Origin: Bedellia somnulentella
Taxonomy: Eukaryota > Arthropoda > Insecta > Lepidoptera > Bedelliidae
Direction: 5' to 3'
NCBI GenBank assembly: GCA_963576735.1
Contig: OY755179.1
Coordinates: 3,410,001-3,474,000, forward strand
Length of the DNA: 64,000 nucleotides
Shown here piece after piece: positions 35,286 through 46,536 of this stretch (positions are counted from its first letter, which is position 1; each line of letters opens with the position of its first letter). The notes under the pieces are model-generated. The model was not told the DNA's origin and searched no databases. It saw only the letters and a program-made list of their open reading frames with translations. Both the position numbers and the translations under genes were made by a program.

Positions 35286-38200
35286 TCATTCTATCCACCC
35301 GAGCTCCATCCAGAAGTCAACTAGTTGTGTAATGTGTTTTAAGTGATTTGTCATACTACCTGTGTTTTCCAAGTTGGTGTGGCGTTGGTCGTTCAAGGTG
35401 TTACACTCGAACATTACATGATTTACCGTCTCTTCTGTCTTCATGCAGGCTCTGCATAGTGGGCTGTCTGTGATTCCTAGTGTAAAGTAGTGTTTGTTTA
35501 GTGAGCAGTGTCCCGTTATGATACCTGTAACCATTCGTAGTTTTCTCCTGTCTAGGTTCAAGAGTCTTCTAGTGAGCTGTGGATTCAGGTTCGGCATTGC
35601 TTCTTTGTATTGTCGGCATTCTGAAAGGGCGCGCCATATTGCCTTGTGTTGTTCTTGTGTTCGTTCCCTTAGCCACGTACGATATTGGTTGTATGGGATT
35701 GGTATGATAGGTTCCGGTCCTTCTATTGTGTTGCTGGATCCTCTGCGGGCCAGTTCATCGGCCGCGTCATTTCCAAGCGAATTACTGTGTCCTTTTATCC
35801 ATTGCAATGTGATGTTGTTTTTCTTGGATATACTTTCAAGTGACTCGTGACATTGTAGTATGATTCCATTATTGGTTTCGTTGTTTTTCAGAGCGTACAG
35901 CACTGCTTTGCTGTCTGACAGTATTCTGATGTTTGTATTTTCAACTTTTCTATTTATTATGGCTGTTGTTGCTAGGAGTAGACCTATACATTCAGCTTGA
36001 TAGACACTATTGTGTTTTCCTAGCGTTGAGTATGTCTTGATGTTGAGGTCGTATGAGAAGGCTCCTGCCCCTGTTCCCTCATTTGTTTTCGATCCGTCTG
36101 TGTATATTCTCAACTCTTTTATGTTGGGGTGGTCGTTTGGTTCTTCCTCAAGATTGACTTGATAGTGTTTGTTGAAGATGTATCTCTTTTGTATTCTGTC
36201 GCATGGCCCTGCCAAAAGGGGTTGATATTCCATTGCCTCTGCCATGATTGTTGTATGTTTTATTCTGGAGTCTTTACTTAATGTTTTGTTTCGATCTAAT
36301 CTGATGGTGGCCATTGCTGCTTCTTGTTGTATGTAAAGATGTAAGGGAGGCAGGTTGAACATTACTTGTAGAGCAGCTGTTGGTGTTGTTTTCATGGCTC
36401 CTGATATTGCTATGCATGCCATTCTTTGTACTTTCTCTAGGTCTTTTTGGCATGTGCTCAGCACGGTTCTTGGCCACCAGACCAGGGCACCGTATGATAT
36501 AATTGGTCTTATTACTGTTGTATATAGCCAATGTGTGATGCGTGGGTGTAAACCCCAGTTCTTTCCTAGTATCTTTTTACATTGCCATAGTGCTATTGTG
36601 GCTTTCTTTATTGTGTTTTCTAAGTGTTTGTTCCATAGCAATTTGCTGTCTAGTGTGACTCCTAGGTATTTAACCGTCTTCGATAGAGTTAGCGTTGTGT
36701 TGAATAGTTTTGGTGGGTCTGAAATGTTTATTTTGGTCTTTTTCGTGAAGAGTATCATTTCTGTTTTGTTTGGATTCACGCTGAGCTGTTGTTCTTCACA
36801 CCACTTTTCTACTATTTTAAGTGCGTGATTCATTTGGTTTGATATCGTGTTTTCGTTTTGCCCGTCTATAAGAATTACAATGTCATCTGCATAGCCGACG
36901 GCATAGTATCCCTTGTTGTTAAGTTGCCGTAGGAGATCGTCTACCACTAGGTTCCAGAGGAGTGGGGATAGTACGCCACCTTGGGGGCATCCTCTCATTA
37001 CTCGGGCTCTGGTTACTTCGTTTAATTCGACTTGTACGGCTCTTTGTCCCAGCATGTTCCCGATCCATTTTCTCATGGTAGTGTCAATATTGTATCTTTT
37101 AAGTGCTGTATTTATGCATTGAAAGGTGGTCTTGTCGAATGCTCCCTCTATATCTATAAGTACAGCTAGTGTCATAAGCTTTTGACTCATTGCTATTTCT
37201 ATTTTTGACACCACTTCATGTAGAGCTGTTTCTGTAGATTTGCCTGCAGTATAGGCATGTTGTCTTTTGTGTAGCGGCTTGGCTTTAAGTGGTCCATCTC
37301 TAATATATCTGTCGCATAATCTCTCAAGTGTTTTGAGTATGAAAGATGTTAGGCTTATCGGTCTGAAGGACTTGGCTTGCTTGTAGTCTGTCTTCCCTGG
37401 TTTTGGTATGAAGGTGGCTTTCACTTCCCTCCAAGAGGGTGGAATGTATCGATGCGCGAGGCATGCCTGAAAGATATCTAATAGCCATTGTGTTATGCTA
37501 GTCTCCGCCCATTGTAGAAAGGCAGGGATTATACCGTCTAAACCAGGGGATTTGAAGGGTTCAAAGGTGTTTATGGCCCAACGAATGTGGTCTTCAGTGA
37601 CTATTTTGTTGGCTGTTTTCCAGTCTTCTGGTGTGGGTTTTGTATGATTTATTTCCCATGTGTTTTCGCTTTCGTTCTCGATGTGACAATCGGGGAAGTG
37701 TGATCTTAGGAGTTCTGCACACGTTTCTTGGTCTGTACCTGTGTATGTTCCATCAGGCTTCTTAAGTGTGCTCAGGATTTTCCTGTCGTCGGTTGACAGT
37801 ATTTTCCTAACTCTGTTGGCTTCGTTGTTTCTTTTGATTGTTTCTGTGTATTCTTTCCATGCTTTCCTTTGGCATGCTCTGGTGTCTTTTTTGTACTGAT
37901 CTCGCGCTGCCTTGAAGGTGTCCCATGCTTGCGGTTGTCTTATATGCTTGGCTCTATTGAATAGTTTTCGTAATTCTTGTCTTTGTTTCTCTAGTTTCTT
38001 ATTCCACCACTTGTCCTTTGGTTCGCCGACGCGTACCTGTGTTAGGGGACAACTGGTTTCATATGAATTTATTATGGAATTAGTAAGAATACTTACGTTA
38101 ATGTCTATTTGGTTGGTGTCTTCTTTCATTACCTTTCGTTCGTGTTTTGCTAGTTCGGATTCGACGAGGTTTCTGAAAGTGGTCTTGTCGGTACGCCGTG

Positions 38201-38677
38201 GATTGCGCCGTGGCTCTGGTGGTTTGATGTTGTAGTCGATGTTAAAGCATATCCATCTGTGATCAGATAAAGATAATACCTCAGTACAAACTCTCCAATC
38301 TGTGGACATTGAAAAAGCTTGGTTAGTGGCAAAAGTGGCGTCTACTATGGTTTGTCCTCTGGATGTTACCCAAGTCGGTTCTGAGCCTACGTTGAGTATG
38401 TTCAGGTTAGTGGTGAGTAAGTAGAGTGATAATTCATCTCCTCTCTTGTTTGAGTCGGGGCAGCCCCACATTGGGTGATGTGCGTTGGTGTCTGCGCCTA
38501 TTATTATTTCGTATTTGTGTGTGTCTACATACTTTACCAGGTCTATCATTTCCGTAGGAGGGCAGTCTGCGTCTGCGTCCCCAGGCATGTAGACTGAAGC
38601 TAGTATAATGTCTGCGGTGCCTTCTTCTTCGTCCTTGACCCCGAGTCTTAAGGTTGTTAAATCTCTGGAGCAGAATT
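35286..38677 (-). pseudogene. LINE polyprotein: endonuclease, RT, RNase H
   Basis: An uninterrupted frame of more than 1,100 codons. Counting from the ATG at 38588, the endonuclease part has IIGADTNAHHPMWG (near residue 30) and VLSLSDHRWI. RT follows, with SPGLDGIIPAF, KSFRPISLTSFILK, IDIEGAFDKT, GCPQGGVLSPLLWN and GYADDIVIL (near residue 575). RNase H shows IYTDGSKTNEG, a YQAECIGLLLA helix, LSDSKAV and NDAADELA. A Cys/His cluster near the end (CRACMKTEETVNHVMFEC) resembles a zinc knuckle. The frame is still open upstream of 38588 to the insert boundary. The clean frame implies recent arrival. It is not functional as found because the endonuclease is split. Confidence 0.88.
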
Positions 38678-39267
38678 GGCCTAGACCTCGCTTTTATAAC
38701 ATACCCTTTTTATATTATAAATCGATAAAGGACATCAAACTAAACAACTTTGCCCATGGAATGCCTATCTAAAATATTGTAATTTTCAAAATATAATAAT
38801 AATTAAAAATTGTCGTACCTAGTTCAAACTGAGAATGTATACAATGAGATTCCTTGCTTCAGTGAAAATAAAAAATAAAAAAAAAACATTTGATCTATGG
38901 TGTAAACAAAAACATAACCTTTTTCGGTATTTTCCAGTTCAATCGCTCGCTTACCGGTTTATTTTCATGATATTATTTTTCAACGACGATCAATACAACT
39001 GGAAAATACAGAAAGAAGTTATATTTTTGTTTACAGAGCGAAAAGCATATATCAAAAGTTTTTTTTTTATTTTTTATTTTCACTGAAGCAAGGAATCTCA
39101 TTGTATACATTCTCAGTTTGAACTAGGTACGACAATTTTTAATTATTATTATATTTTGAAAATTACAATATTTTAGATAGGCATTCCATAGGCAAAGTTG
39201 TTGAGTTTGATGTCCTTTATCGATTTATAATATAAAAAGGGTATGTTAAAAAAGCGAGGTCTAGGCC
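38678..39267. mobile_element. 590-bp fold-back (palindromic) element
   Basis: The left end GGCCTAGACCTCGC and the right end GCGAGGTCTAGGCC are perfect complements. Pairing continues with few mismatches through most of both halves (for example ATTCCTTGCTTCAGTGAAAA with its complement near 39070), leaving a short AT-rich loop around 38940-38995. AATT flanks both ends (38674-38677 and 39268-39271). It is inserted in the LINE endonuclease. An 83-aa frame inside is only a by-product of the palindrome. Confidence 0.9.
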
Positions 39268-39671
39268 AATTGAGATAAAGGCATAGTGTAGTAGTGTTTA
39301 GGTACATATATGCATGTTCTTGGTTGGTCTGTGATATTTGTGTTAAGAATTAGCTTACCTCCAATATTACTGAGTCCACATATTCTGTTGTCTCGCACCC
39401 ATGGTTCTTGTATTAGTGCGATGGTGTTGTTATTTTTCTCCAGTTCTCGTCTGAGTGTAGTTGTAGCTATTCTGCTATGCTGGAGATTTGCTTGTATTAT
39501 TTTTATTTTATTTTTGTTGCTTTCTTTGTTGGGTTTGGCGTTGTTAGGTTGATGTTGTATGTATTTTTATTCATCAATGAACAATAGACATCCAGAGCCG
39601 GTCAAGGACTTCCACAACGACCTCCTGTGCTGCCCATGTCCATCAATTATTATTTTTTGCTTAATATATTT

Positions 39672-40041
39672 ACATAAACATAACATAACATAAACGTTCA
39701 CGCCGAATATCCCCGAAGGGGTTGGCAGAGGTACTAATACTTCTGAACATCACGTGACTTAGTCACCTGGTGTTCAGAGTACCCACGTTTTGCATGGACA
39801 GTGTACTCACGTGATAGGGGGCAGGCCTATCGCCGTTTTGTACGAATACACTTTCACATGACTAAGTACAACTCAGTCATGTGGGTTTCCTCACGATGTT
39901 TTCCCTCACCGTTAACAACCATGATAAATTAACCACACATACGTCTTTGGAAAAGACAAATTGGTGTAGGCCCGACCTGGGATTTGAACACTAGTCGCTT
40001 GCACGTTAACCGGATTTCTACCCATTGAGCTGTCACGTCGC
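39672..40041 (-). repeat. SINE family A, full length
   Basis: Minus orientation with the (CATAA)n tail, both CACGTGA motifs and the tRNA-like head (CCATTGAGCTGTCACG). It sits just beyond the 5' side of the LINE. Confidence 0.92.
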
Positions 40042-40084
40042 TTAATATATTTGTTCCTTGTATAGCAACGTAGCAACCATGCAT

Positions 40085-40200
40085 GCTATGCAAGCTTAGG
40101 GGTTAGAATACAGATGATAAGGGTTCAAATCCCGGGTCAAGCCTACACTAATTTGTGTGGTTAGTTTATCATGGTTTTTAACAGTCAGGGAAAACATCGT
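40085..40200 (+). repeat. SINE family A head fragment
   Basis: tRNA-like head (GGGTTCAAATCCCGGGTC) and the start of the body (TTAGTTTATCATGG to GGGAAAACATCGTAA). Confidence 0.7.
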
Positions 40201-40202
40201 AA

Positions 40203-40283
40203 TAATTGAAGCAACTATTGATTTTTCAGACAATTTAATCGCGTGTTATCATATCGTCAGTTATCATAGTTGCTTCAATTATA
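40203..40283. repeat. Short hairpin
   Basis: AATTGAAGCAACTA and its complement TAGTTGCTTCAATT are about 50 bases apart. The nearby ATCGCGTGTTAT and CGTGAAAATCTTAGAAAA recur in diverged form at 19127-19180, so this is part of an unnamed repeat. Confidence 0.6.
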
Positions 40284-40651
40284 ATGTGCAATCGTGAAAA
40301 TCTTAGAAAATACTATAAAACATCGTAAGTCAGACGATATTCTCGAATAAAGACAAGAACCCGTACCTCTACTTATGAAAAGATTAAACATCATAAAAGG
40401 TGGTTCAAGATTGGAGCATGTAGCTAATACTCAATTTAACTGATATTGGCTGAAGGCAATGTTTTTTTTATAACCATAGTGGTTTTCTATTATTTATTCG
40501 TTTATGAATTGTGAATTATTATGTTAACAACTATACCGATGCTATTCTAAACAGTATGAATTGCACTTCATTAATCCCTTTGAGAAAGCCGCAAAACTTA
40601 ATTATTATCAAACTAACTGGATTAAAATAAATAACTCGAACTTAAACAAAA

Positions 40652-40657
40652 TTTATT
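40652..40657 (-). promoter_or_regulatory. Poly-A signal, gene 4
   Basis: AATAAA on the minus strand, about 170 bases after the stop codon. Confidence 0.5.
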
Positions 40658-40827
40658 ATAAACCTTATCCATAAAGTCGCGTATAAAAGTAACAAAATAA
40701 GTTAAAAAGCTCAGTACAAAATACAAACTAAATTGGAAATCACAGCAATTCAGTAGTGGAGAGTAATCCTCGGTTCTGGCGCGCTGCCACGGGCGCGCCC
40801 GTCTCACATCGATACCACACACACCGG

Positions 40828-41592
40828 TCAGTGCCCCTTCTTGTAGCCCCATTTTTTATGATGATCGTGACCGCCTTTCTTCGCATGGTCATGGTGATGG
40901 TGATGATGCTCATCGTGCCCAGCTTCCTCCTTGTGACCCTTATGATCGTGATGATGACCCCCTTTTTCATGGTGCCCTTTCTCCCCGTGCTCGTGGTCAT
41001 GGTGCCCGCCGTGTTTGTGCCCTTTGTGGAAGTGACCTCCCTTCTTATGTCCGTGTTCCTCGTGGAATCCACCGTGTTTCTCCTCGTGGCCCGAGTCTCC
41101 CTGCTCATCAAAGAAGTGTTTGTCTTTCTTGAACTCGTCTAGTTTGTGAATTTCATGGTGCCCTTTCGTCGAGTGGCCCTTGTTGTAATGTCCTTTCTCC
41201 TCGTATTTGTGTCCCTTTTCACCTTTCTCGCCTTTGTGGTGTTCATCGTAGTGTCCATCGTGGTGGTGATGTTCTTTTTTATGTCCTTCATGATCATCGT
41301 ACTCTCCCTTGTGATGTTCTTTGTCGTGATGGCCCTTCTTGCCCTCCTCATGGTGGTGATGGCCTTTGTATCCTTTGTGGCCTTTTTCGCCGTGTTCGTG
41401 ATGATGATGAGCATGGTGTTCTTTGCCTCCTCCTTTTTTGAATTCGTGATGATGAGGTTTGTGATGTTTTTCATGTCCGGAGGCAGCTGGTGCGAGGTCC
41501 GTATTAAGAAGAGGTGCCGTGGTGGTAGGTAATCGTCTCGCGTATACGACTGCGACGGTAGCTAGCAGGGCTATAGCCAGTCCCGCCCTCAT
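40828..41592 (-). CDS. Secreted histidine-rich protein, copy 4
   Basis: 254 aa, the longest copy. The signal peptide MRAGLAIALLATVAVVYA precedes RRLPTTTAPLLNTDLAPAAS, a longer linker than in the others. The body is rich in H, G, K, D and E with phenylalanine and tyrosine spaced through it. The central block is HKLDEFKKDKHFFDEQG, and the C-terminus is KKWGYKKGH. Acidic residues are more frequent than in copies 2, 3 and 5. It is single-exon on the opposite strand to copies 1-3. The upstream region 41690-41760 is GC-rich. Function is unknown; the same composition-based guesses apply as for its paralogues. Confidence 0.9.
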   Translation of the reverse strand: MRAGLAIALLATVAVVYARRLPTTTAPLLNTDLAPAASGHEKHHKPHHHEFKKGGGKEHHAHHHHEHGEKGHKGYKGHHHHEEGKKGHHDKEHHKGEYDDHEGHKKEHHHHDGHYDEHHKGEKGEKGHKYEEKGHYNKGHSTKGHHEIHKLDEFKKDKHFFDEQGDSGHEEKHGGFHEEHGHKKGGHFHKGHKHGGHHDHEHGEKGHHEKGGHHHDHKGHKEEAGHDEHHHHHHDHAKKGGHDHHKKWGYKKGH

Positions 41593-41654
41593 ATTCGGTC
41601 GGCAGAGCGTTCACTGAGTTTCAGGAGATATTGACGATGGTACTAGAGCGTACT

Positions 41655-41664
41655 GTTTTATATA
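41655..41664 (-). promoter_or_regulatory. TATA box of histidine-rich gene 4
   Basis: TATATAAAAC on the minus strand, 63 bases before the ATG; a TCAGT initiator-like sequence (CTCAGTGAACG) lies downstream. Confidence 0.65.
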
Positions 41665-41885
41665 TAAATATAGTTGAGTAATAGACAGCGGGCAGCCGCG
41701 CGGGCGCGAGTCGCGGTCATCGCGCTCGTCATACTTTGCGGCATTCGAGCATTGCATTCGTCTATTACTAGGATAAAGTCATTTTCACATCAATATTGAT
41801 ATTGATAGTCTGAATTAGAAGAAACAAATCTTAGATACACAAATAGATTTGAGCAATATCGAACCTAATTAGATTTTATATATAT

Positions 41886-42124
41886 CTGTGTAGTGGCTTA
41901 GAATAGCACTACCGCATTTCTTCCGGTGTGTGTACGTGAAAGGCGACTAACGGTATTGGGGCTTTTAAGGGATTTTTGGGCGATGCGGTGGGACACCCAC
42001 CACCAACAACCTTTATTCTACCATCTTTTCCCCACGCAACTTCCAAAGTGGCTGAGGAATTTCTGATTCCCTAGCTTTGGCTACCCTTCGAGGAATTTAT
42101 AGCCGTAAGTTTATGTATGTATGT
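41886..42124 (+). repeat. Family B, full length
   Basis: From GTGTAGTGGCTTAGAATAGC to AAGTTTATGTATGTATG. A further head fragment lies at about 42150-42200. Confidence 0.85.
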
Positions 42125-42484
42125 TTCAGATATTCAGTAATATGATATATGCAGTGTGGCTAAGAATAGAACTACTCCATTTCTTCCTGCGAGTGGCGTA
42201 CGATCCGAAAAAGAGTACGGGTACGGTAAATGCATTTTTTTAAAGAAAACTTCATCGGTCACAAATAAATGTTAAAAGATTAATTTTGATTTTTTTTTAT
42301 AATATTCCATTTAACTTAAATTTTGTGTTATGTTTTTCTAGACAATATTAAAGGGGCGGTTCTCAACACATCGACCTGAATCGTTTATTTTCATCAAATC
42401 AAAATGTATAGGACATTTAGTAAATTGAAGCTGGCGCTGATATTTAAAATGGCAAGTATTTATATTATAGGTTTAAATATGGTT

Positions 42485-43060
42485 ACATACTGTATATCCG
42501 AAACTTTTAAACCCGAATATTATTTTACCGAAAACTAATCGCCTTTTTTTTAATTGCCATAATATTGTTTCATCGAAATTTCATATACCATATTCTTACA
42601 TTCCAGATTATCGTTTGGTTTTTGCTTTTGTTTACTATCATTTTGATTAACCACTAGAACGGATTTCCGAAGAATCGAAAACCAGATATACCTTAATTCC
42701 GCAATATTGCTTTTCCGAATAATCACTATACCGAAAAATCATTTTCCATATATTTGAAATACAGATGTATTGAATGATACCTACTGCTATGAATAATTTT
42801 GCAGGCATATTTTAAGTAATAGTATACCCCGCTTAGTAGTATACCATGCATCAGACATTTAGGTGCTCGCTCCGCTGCGCTACGCTCGCTCGTTTTATAC
42901 ATAATCTAACCTAACCTAACCTAACTGAATGTAACCTAACTTTTCTTTTTTTGCAGGGGGCTTTCGCCCCCCGACCCCCCCAAGCAGGGGGGCTCTGCCC
43001 CCCTGCACCCCCCCTACATGCAACCAAGCATGCAAACAAGCAAGCAAGTATACATACAAA
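42485..43060. repeat. Composite of degenerate phrase array, telomere-like tract and G/C hairpins
   Basis: 42490-42750 holds many diverged phrases of the form CCGAA-AATnnnnnTnCC (for example ATACCGAAAAATCATTTTCC). Next come GCTCGCTCCGCTGCGCTACG at about 42870, CCTAACCTAACCTAAC (TTAGG type) at about 42905-42925, and G/C-tract hairpins at 42956-43015 (GGGGGCTTTCGCCCCCC and GGGGGGCTCTGCCCCCC). A CAAG/CATAC-rich tail closes it. I do not recognise the element. Confidence 0.65.
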
Positions 43061-43841
43061 CAGGCATGCATCCGCGTTCTATTTATACAATTTTTCTAAC
43101 ATAAAAAATATCTGGTTAAAGAGATTTACGATATGTAAGACTATAGATAAAGTTACTTCGGTCTTTTAAACCTTTGGAATAATGAGATTTTAGTAAAAGA
43201 TGTAGTTGGTAAAAGCAAAAAATTCATTTTAATAATCTGGTTTTAGTTTTTCTGGGAAGTGATACTTCTAGAAAATGTATTTATGTACTAATGAAGTTGT
43301 GGAAAATAAAGCATCTGTGATACGTAAATTATGTGAACAGTTTTCTGAATAGTGAATTTCGGATTTGAGATATTCGAATTTTCGAAATGTTACCTTTAAA
43401 TATTGATACTTCCAAAGTCGTATATATCATGCTTTATATTATTTTTAAATAAAATCGCACGCGCATTTACGCCCTTAGTTTCTATAGGCACTATCAATCG
43501 GCATCGCCACTATGTATGAGCCTCAAACGAATCGTTCGAGCTTCATACACGCTTATCAAGCTTTTCATACATTATGTTCTCTTATTCCCCACGGCACCTG
43601 CCTTTCATCCATCCTCTGTATGTGCCCAAACCATATATTTATTAAAATTCGCTTTTCTTTAATTTTTACCATCGCACCTTTCACTTATCACACAATTTCT
43701 AAATGGATCACAAAATTTAATATGGTTTTTTTTTATTTATCTATATCTATATAAAAAGTGAGTACAGCTTGCATACAAAATTATTATAAAGCTGTAAATA
43801 TGATTTTAACAACTTTTTTTATATAGATTTGATATATATAT
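43061..43841. other. Intergenic with a very diverged LINE 3' remnant
   Basis: 43455-43730 weakly resembles the RTE-like LINE 3' region on the minus strand (TTACGCCCTTAGTT, CATCCTCTGTATGTGCCCAA). The rest shows nothing. Confidence 0.45.
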
Positions 43842-44089
43842 ACGGAGAGGAAAAACATCGTGAGGAAACTCACATGGCTGAGTTGTAATTAGTCATGTGA
43901 CAGTGTATTTGTTCAAAACGGCGATAGGCCTGCCCCCTATCACGTGGGTACACTGTCCATGCAAAACGGGGGTACTCTGAACACCAGATGACAAAGTCAC
44001 GTGATGCTCAGAAGTATTAGTACCTCTGCCACCCCCTTCGGGGATATGCGGCGTGAACGTTTATGCTTACGCTTATGCTTATGCTTATA
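43842..44089 (+). repeat. SINE family A, head missing
   Basis: Body and tail; the tail is (TTATGC)n rather than (TTATG)n. One CACGTGA is intact and one reads CACGTGG. Confidence 0.9.
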
Positions 44090-44140
44090 TATAAGAAAAA
44101 CATAAAATAACAGTAAAATAAAAAAACATTAATAACAATT

Positions 44141-44335
44141 TCAAAAATTACTGTCTATGTTAAAAGACTTAACAAAACTATTAGGGACATGAAAAATATC
44201 GAAGCTTTCTTGGTGACGGTTGTAGGTGTTCTGAATACGCGTCATAGGAGCGTGCGTACCTATGTTCGTACGGAAAGGTAGGGAATTAAATGACTTGCGA
44301 TTCGACAATCTTGAAGCCTGGGGTGGTACGCGCAA
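44141..44335 (-). pseudogene. Probable LINE C-terminal fragment
   Basis: A 64-aa frame with PFRTNIGTHAPMTRIQNTYN and FDIFHVP. This style of ending is seen at the C-terminus of jockey/CR1-type reverse transcriptases. It is too short to classify. Confidence 0.45.
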
Positions 44336-44368
44336 AAAGATTCTAATTTTAATAATATATATTATATA

Positions 44369-44562
44369 TGGCGACTAACGGTATTGGGGCTTTTTAAGGG
44401 ATTTTTGGGCGATGCGGTTGGAGACCCATCATCACCAACAACCTTTATTCTACCATCTTTTCCCCATTCGACTTCCAAAAGTGGCTGAGGAATTTCTTAT
44501 TTCTCAGCTCTGGCTACCTCTTTTAGAGATTTATAGCCGTGAGTATATGTATGTATGTATAA
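44369..44562 (+). repeat. Family B, 5'-truncated
   Basis: From GGCGACTAACGGTATTGGGG to the ATGT tail. Confidence 0.88.
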
Positions 44563-44585
44563 TTTAATAATAATTTGTTTTTTAC

Positions 44586-44745
44586 ATGAAAACCTCAAGT
44601 GGGGATTATTACTAATCAATTATTCAAACAAAACTTATCGACAATAGCAGGACTCGAACCTACGACCTCGGGTATACGCCCCGAGTATACTCGGGGTAGG
44701 TTCGAGTCCTGCTGTTGTCGAAAATTTTAATTTGCTTAATTGATT
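44586..44745. repeat. Family C hairpin with tRNA-like arms
   Basis: Inverted arms around CTCGGGTATACGCCCCGAGT: AATAGCAGGACTCGAACCTA on the left and TAGGTTCGAGTCCTGCTG on the right. GAAAACCTCAAGTGGGGATT marks the family C outer end. The tRNA-like part differs from the other copies. Confidence 0.7.
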
Positions 44746-46536
44746 GGATCACAAAACTTTACAAGATCTGAAAAAACAACTGAGAGACCACATCTGTCCT
44801 TTTTTTGTAAAGATATTTTTTTTTAGATAGAGCTCATTTTGTATGTATTCGGCATTGATAGAGACTTTGTAAAACAAAGGTGAGTCAGTATTTTAATTTG
44901 TGCTCAATAACATTACTTGCTTGTTTCGATATCTCTCCATATTATAATAAACGTTACACAAAGCATCACCTAACCTTTAGGAGCGATAAATTTTTAAACA
45001 TCATTTATTCAACAGAAGATTAATTAATATTATAATACTCTAATATTCAAGAAAGCGGAACACTAATGGTTTCAATGGTCTATTAAGAACATGTCTTAAA
45101 CAGTATCCTATTAATGTTACAAATTGCAAATCCCTCAATTTTTAAAGCTCCTTTTGAAGTTGATGAAACGACTTGAAGATTCGACTGAAGAGAATAGGAA
45201 TATTAATCTCAGAAATCATCGAATCTTATTTCTAATTTCCCCAGAATAATTAAGTAGCAGTTTATTTGGTACGTACGAAGATTTGTATGGTCGGTTAAAT
45301 TTTTTATTATGCCGTTTTTTTCACAGATATTATTAATTGATTGTTGGAAATGACTGAATGGGATGACGACAGACGACAGGGAGTTTCACGGCTATACCAC
45401 ATTGTTTTTTTTCGAACTGATAAGTTGCGGCTGGTTCCATGCCCTAAGCGGCTTCTTCTTAACGTTTTGCGAGTGATGAGGCAAAGATGTTATGCCTAAT
45501 ATAAATCGGTTATTGTGAGGAACTAATCACCTTTGTAAAGGTTTGACTAGCTCCTCATTAGACAGTGATAGCTTGTATGTATATCAGTTTATCACGTTAT
45601 CGGCTGTAGGTAAAGAATATACAAGCAATAGCATAATACGCGAGAGCGAGAATTTATTGCAAAAATAACCTTAAAGTTTGAAATTTGGATAAAACAAACC
45701 TCACACTACGGAAAGCTTTTCTTTGGGTCAAAAGATCAGAATTATTCGCTTAAAGTGCCCATACTTTTTAATCCAATTACACAATTTTATATTTAAATTG
45801 AACTAAGTTAAGCTTTATTTCGCTTCCGATCTATTTATTATATAAGTAAGACCCATTTAGAATATAGGGTAAGTTTCACTATATTTAAACCAGACCTTCG
45901 CCCATCGTTTGCATATTTTCATTACGAAGTTCTCCGCCGTAATAAGCGGCTGGAATTAATTTGGCGTTACAATCAACACGTGGGTAATAAAATGGACTTT
46001 CTTCGCCAATGAAACCTTATCAAACTTTACGCGATCTAATTAACTGGTAAGTGTTTTGCAAGTAGCGCAAATAGCTCTGAAGCGTTTTGGCAACCGAATC
46101 GAAGTTAATTATGGAAATGTCATTGTATGAAAAACTGTAACATTTAAGCCGAGAACATTCTCATTGAGTAAGATTGTGTAGTAAAGGGGCAGGTAGTAAG
46201 ATAGTGTAGGAAACAGCTGATTGCAACTACAACTAATCCGATGGTCGCAAGATGCGGACCAATCTCGCTCGGGCAGCGCTCTACTTTCTCAACATTGAAT
46301 TACTTTGTCGGGAGCGGTTGCCAACAGCGCTCCGCTTTATGTAACTTTGTTGTCGAAATTAAACGTGTCTCCAAAGGTTTTTGTCATTGAAAATTACCGG
46401 CAAAGAACGTAAACAAAACTGCTCCAGATATTTTTTGTAACAATTTTAATAGTAATGACAGTCAATTATAAACATTACACTTACAATGTATAACAAAAAC
46501 TTATCGTAAACGAAGTGTGAACTATCTTTGGTGGGT
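44746..46536. other. Intergenic, downstream of gene 5
   Basis: About 1.8 kb of apparently single-copy DNA with no gene recognised. 46220-46340 is less AT-rich. No clear AATAAA for gene 5 is seen. Confidence 0.45.

Larger units (their letters stand above)
35216..39600 (-). mobile_element. R1/LOA-type LINE with RNase H, split by a fold-back insert
   Basis: Minus-strand non-LTR element. The endonuclease N-terminus lies at about 39560-39272 (IIQANLQHSRIAT, IALIQEPWV). It continues after a 590-bp insert (38678-39267) as CSRDLTTLRLGVKDEEE into the long frame that ends at 35286. The AT-rich 3' end has ATCT repeats. The 5' part beyond 39600 and any ORF1 are not seen, so the copy is probably 5'-truncated. 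The clade is judged from motif style (MRGCPQGGVLSPLLWNLVVD, GYADDIVIL) plus the presence of RNase H. Confidence 0.88.

Noticed and set aside
38835..39086. 83-aa open frame inside the fold-back element
   Set aside because: The two halves of the frame are complementary by virtue of the palindrome, and the peptide has no domain character.
42903..42945. True telomere end
   Set aside because: Only a few CCTAA units are present, embedded between other sequences with genes on both sides.
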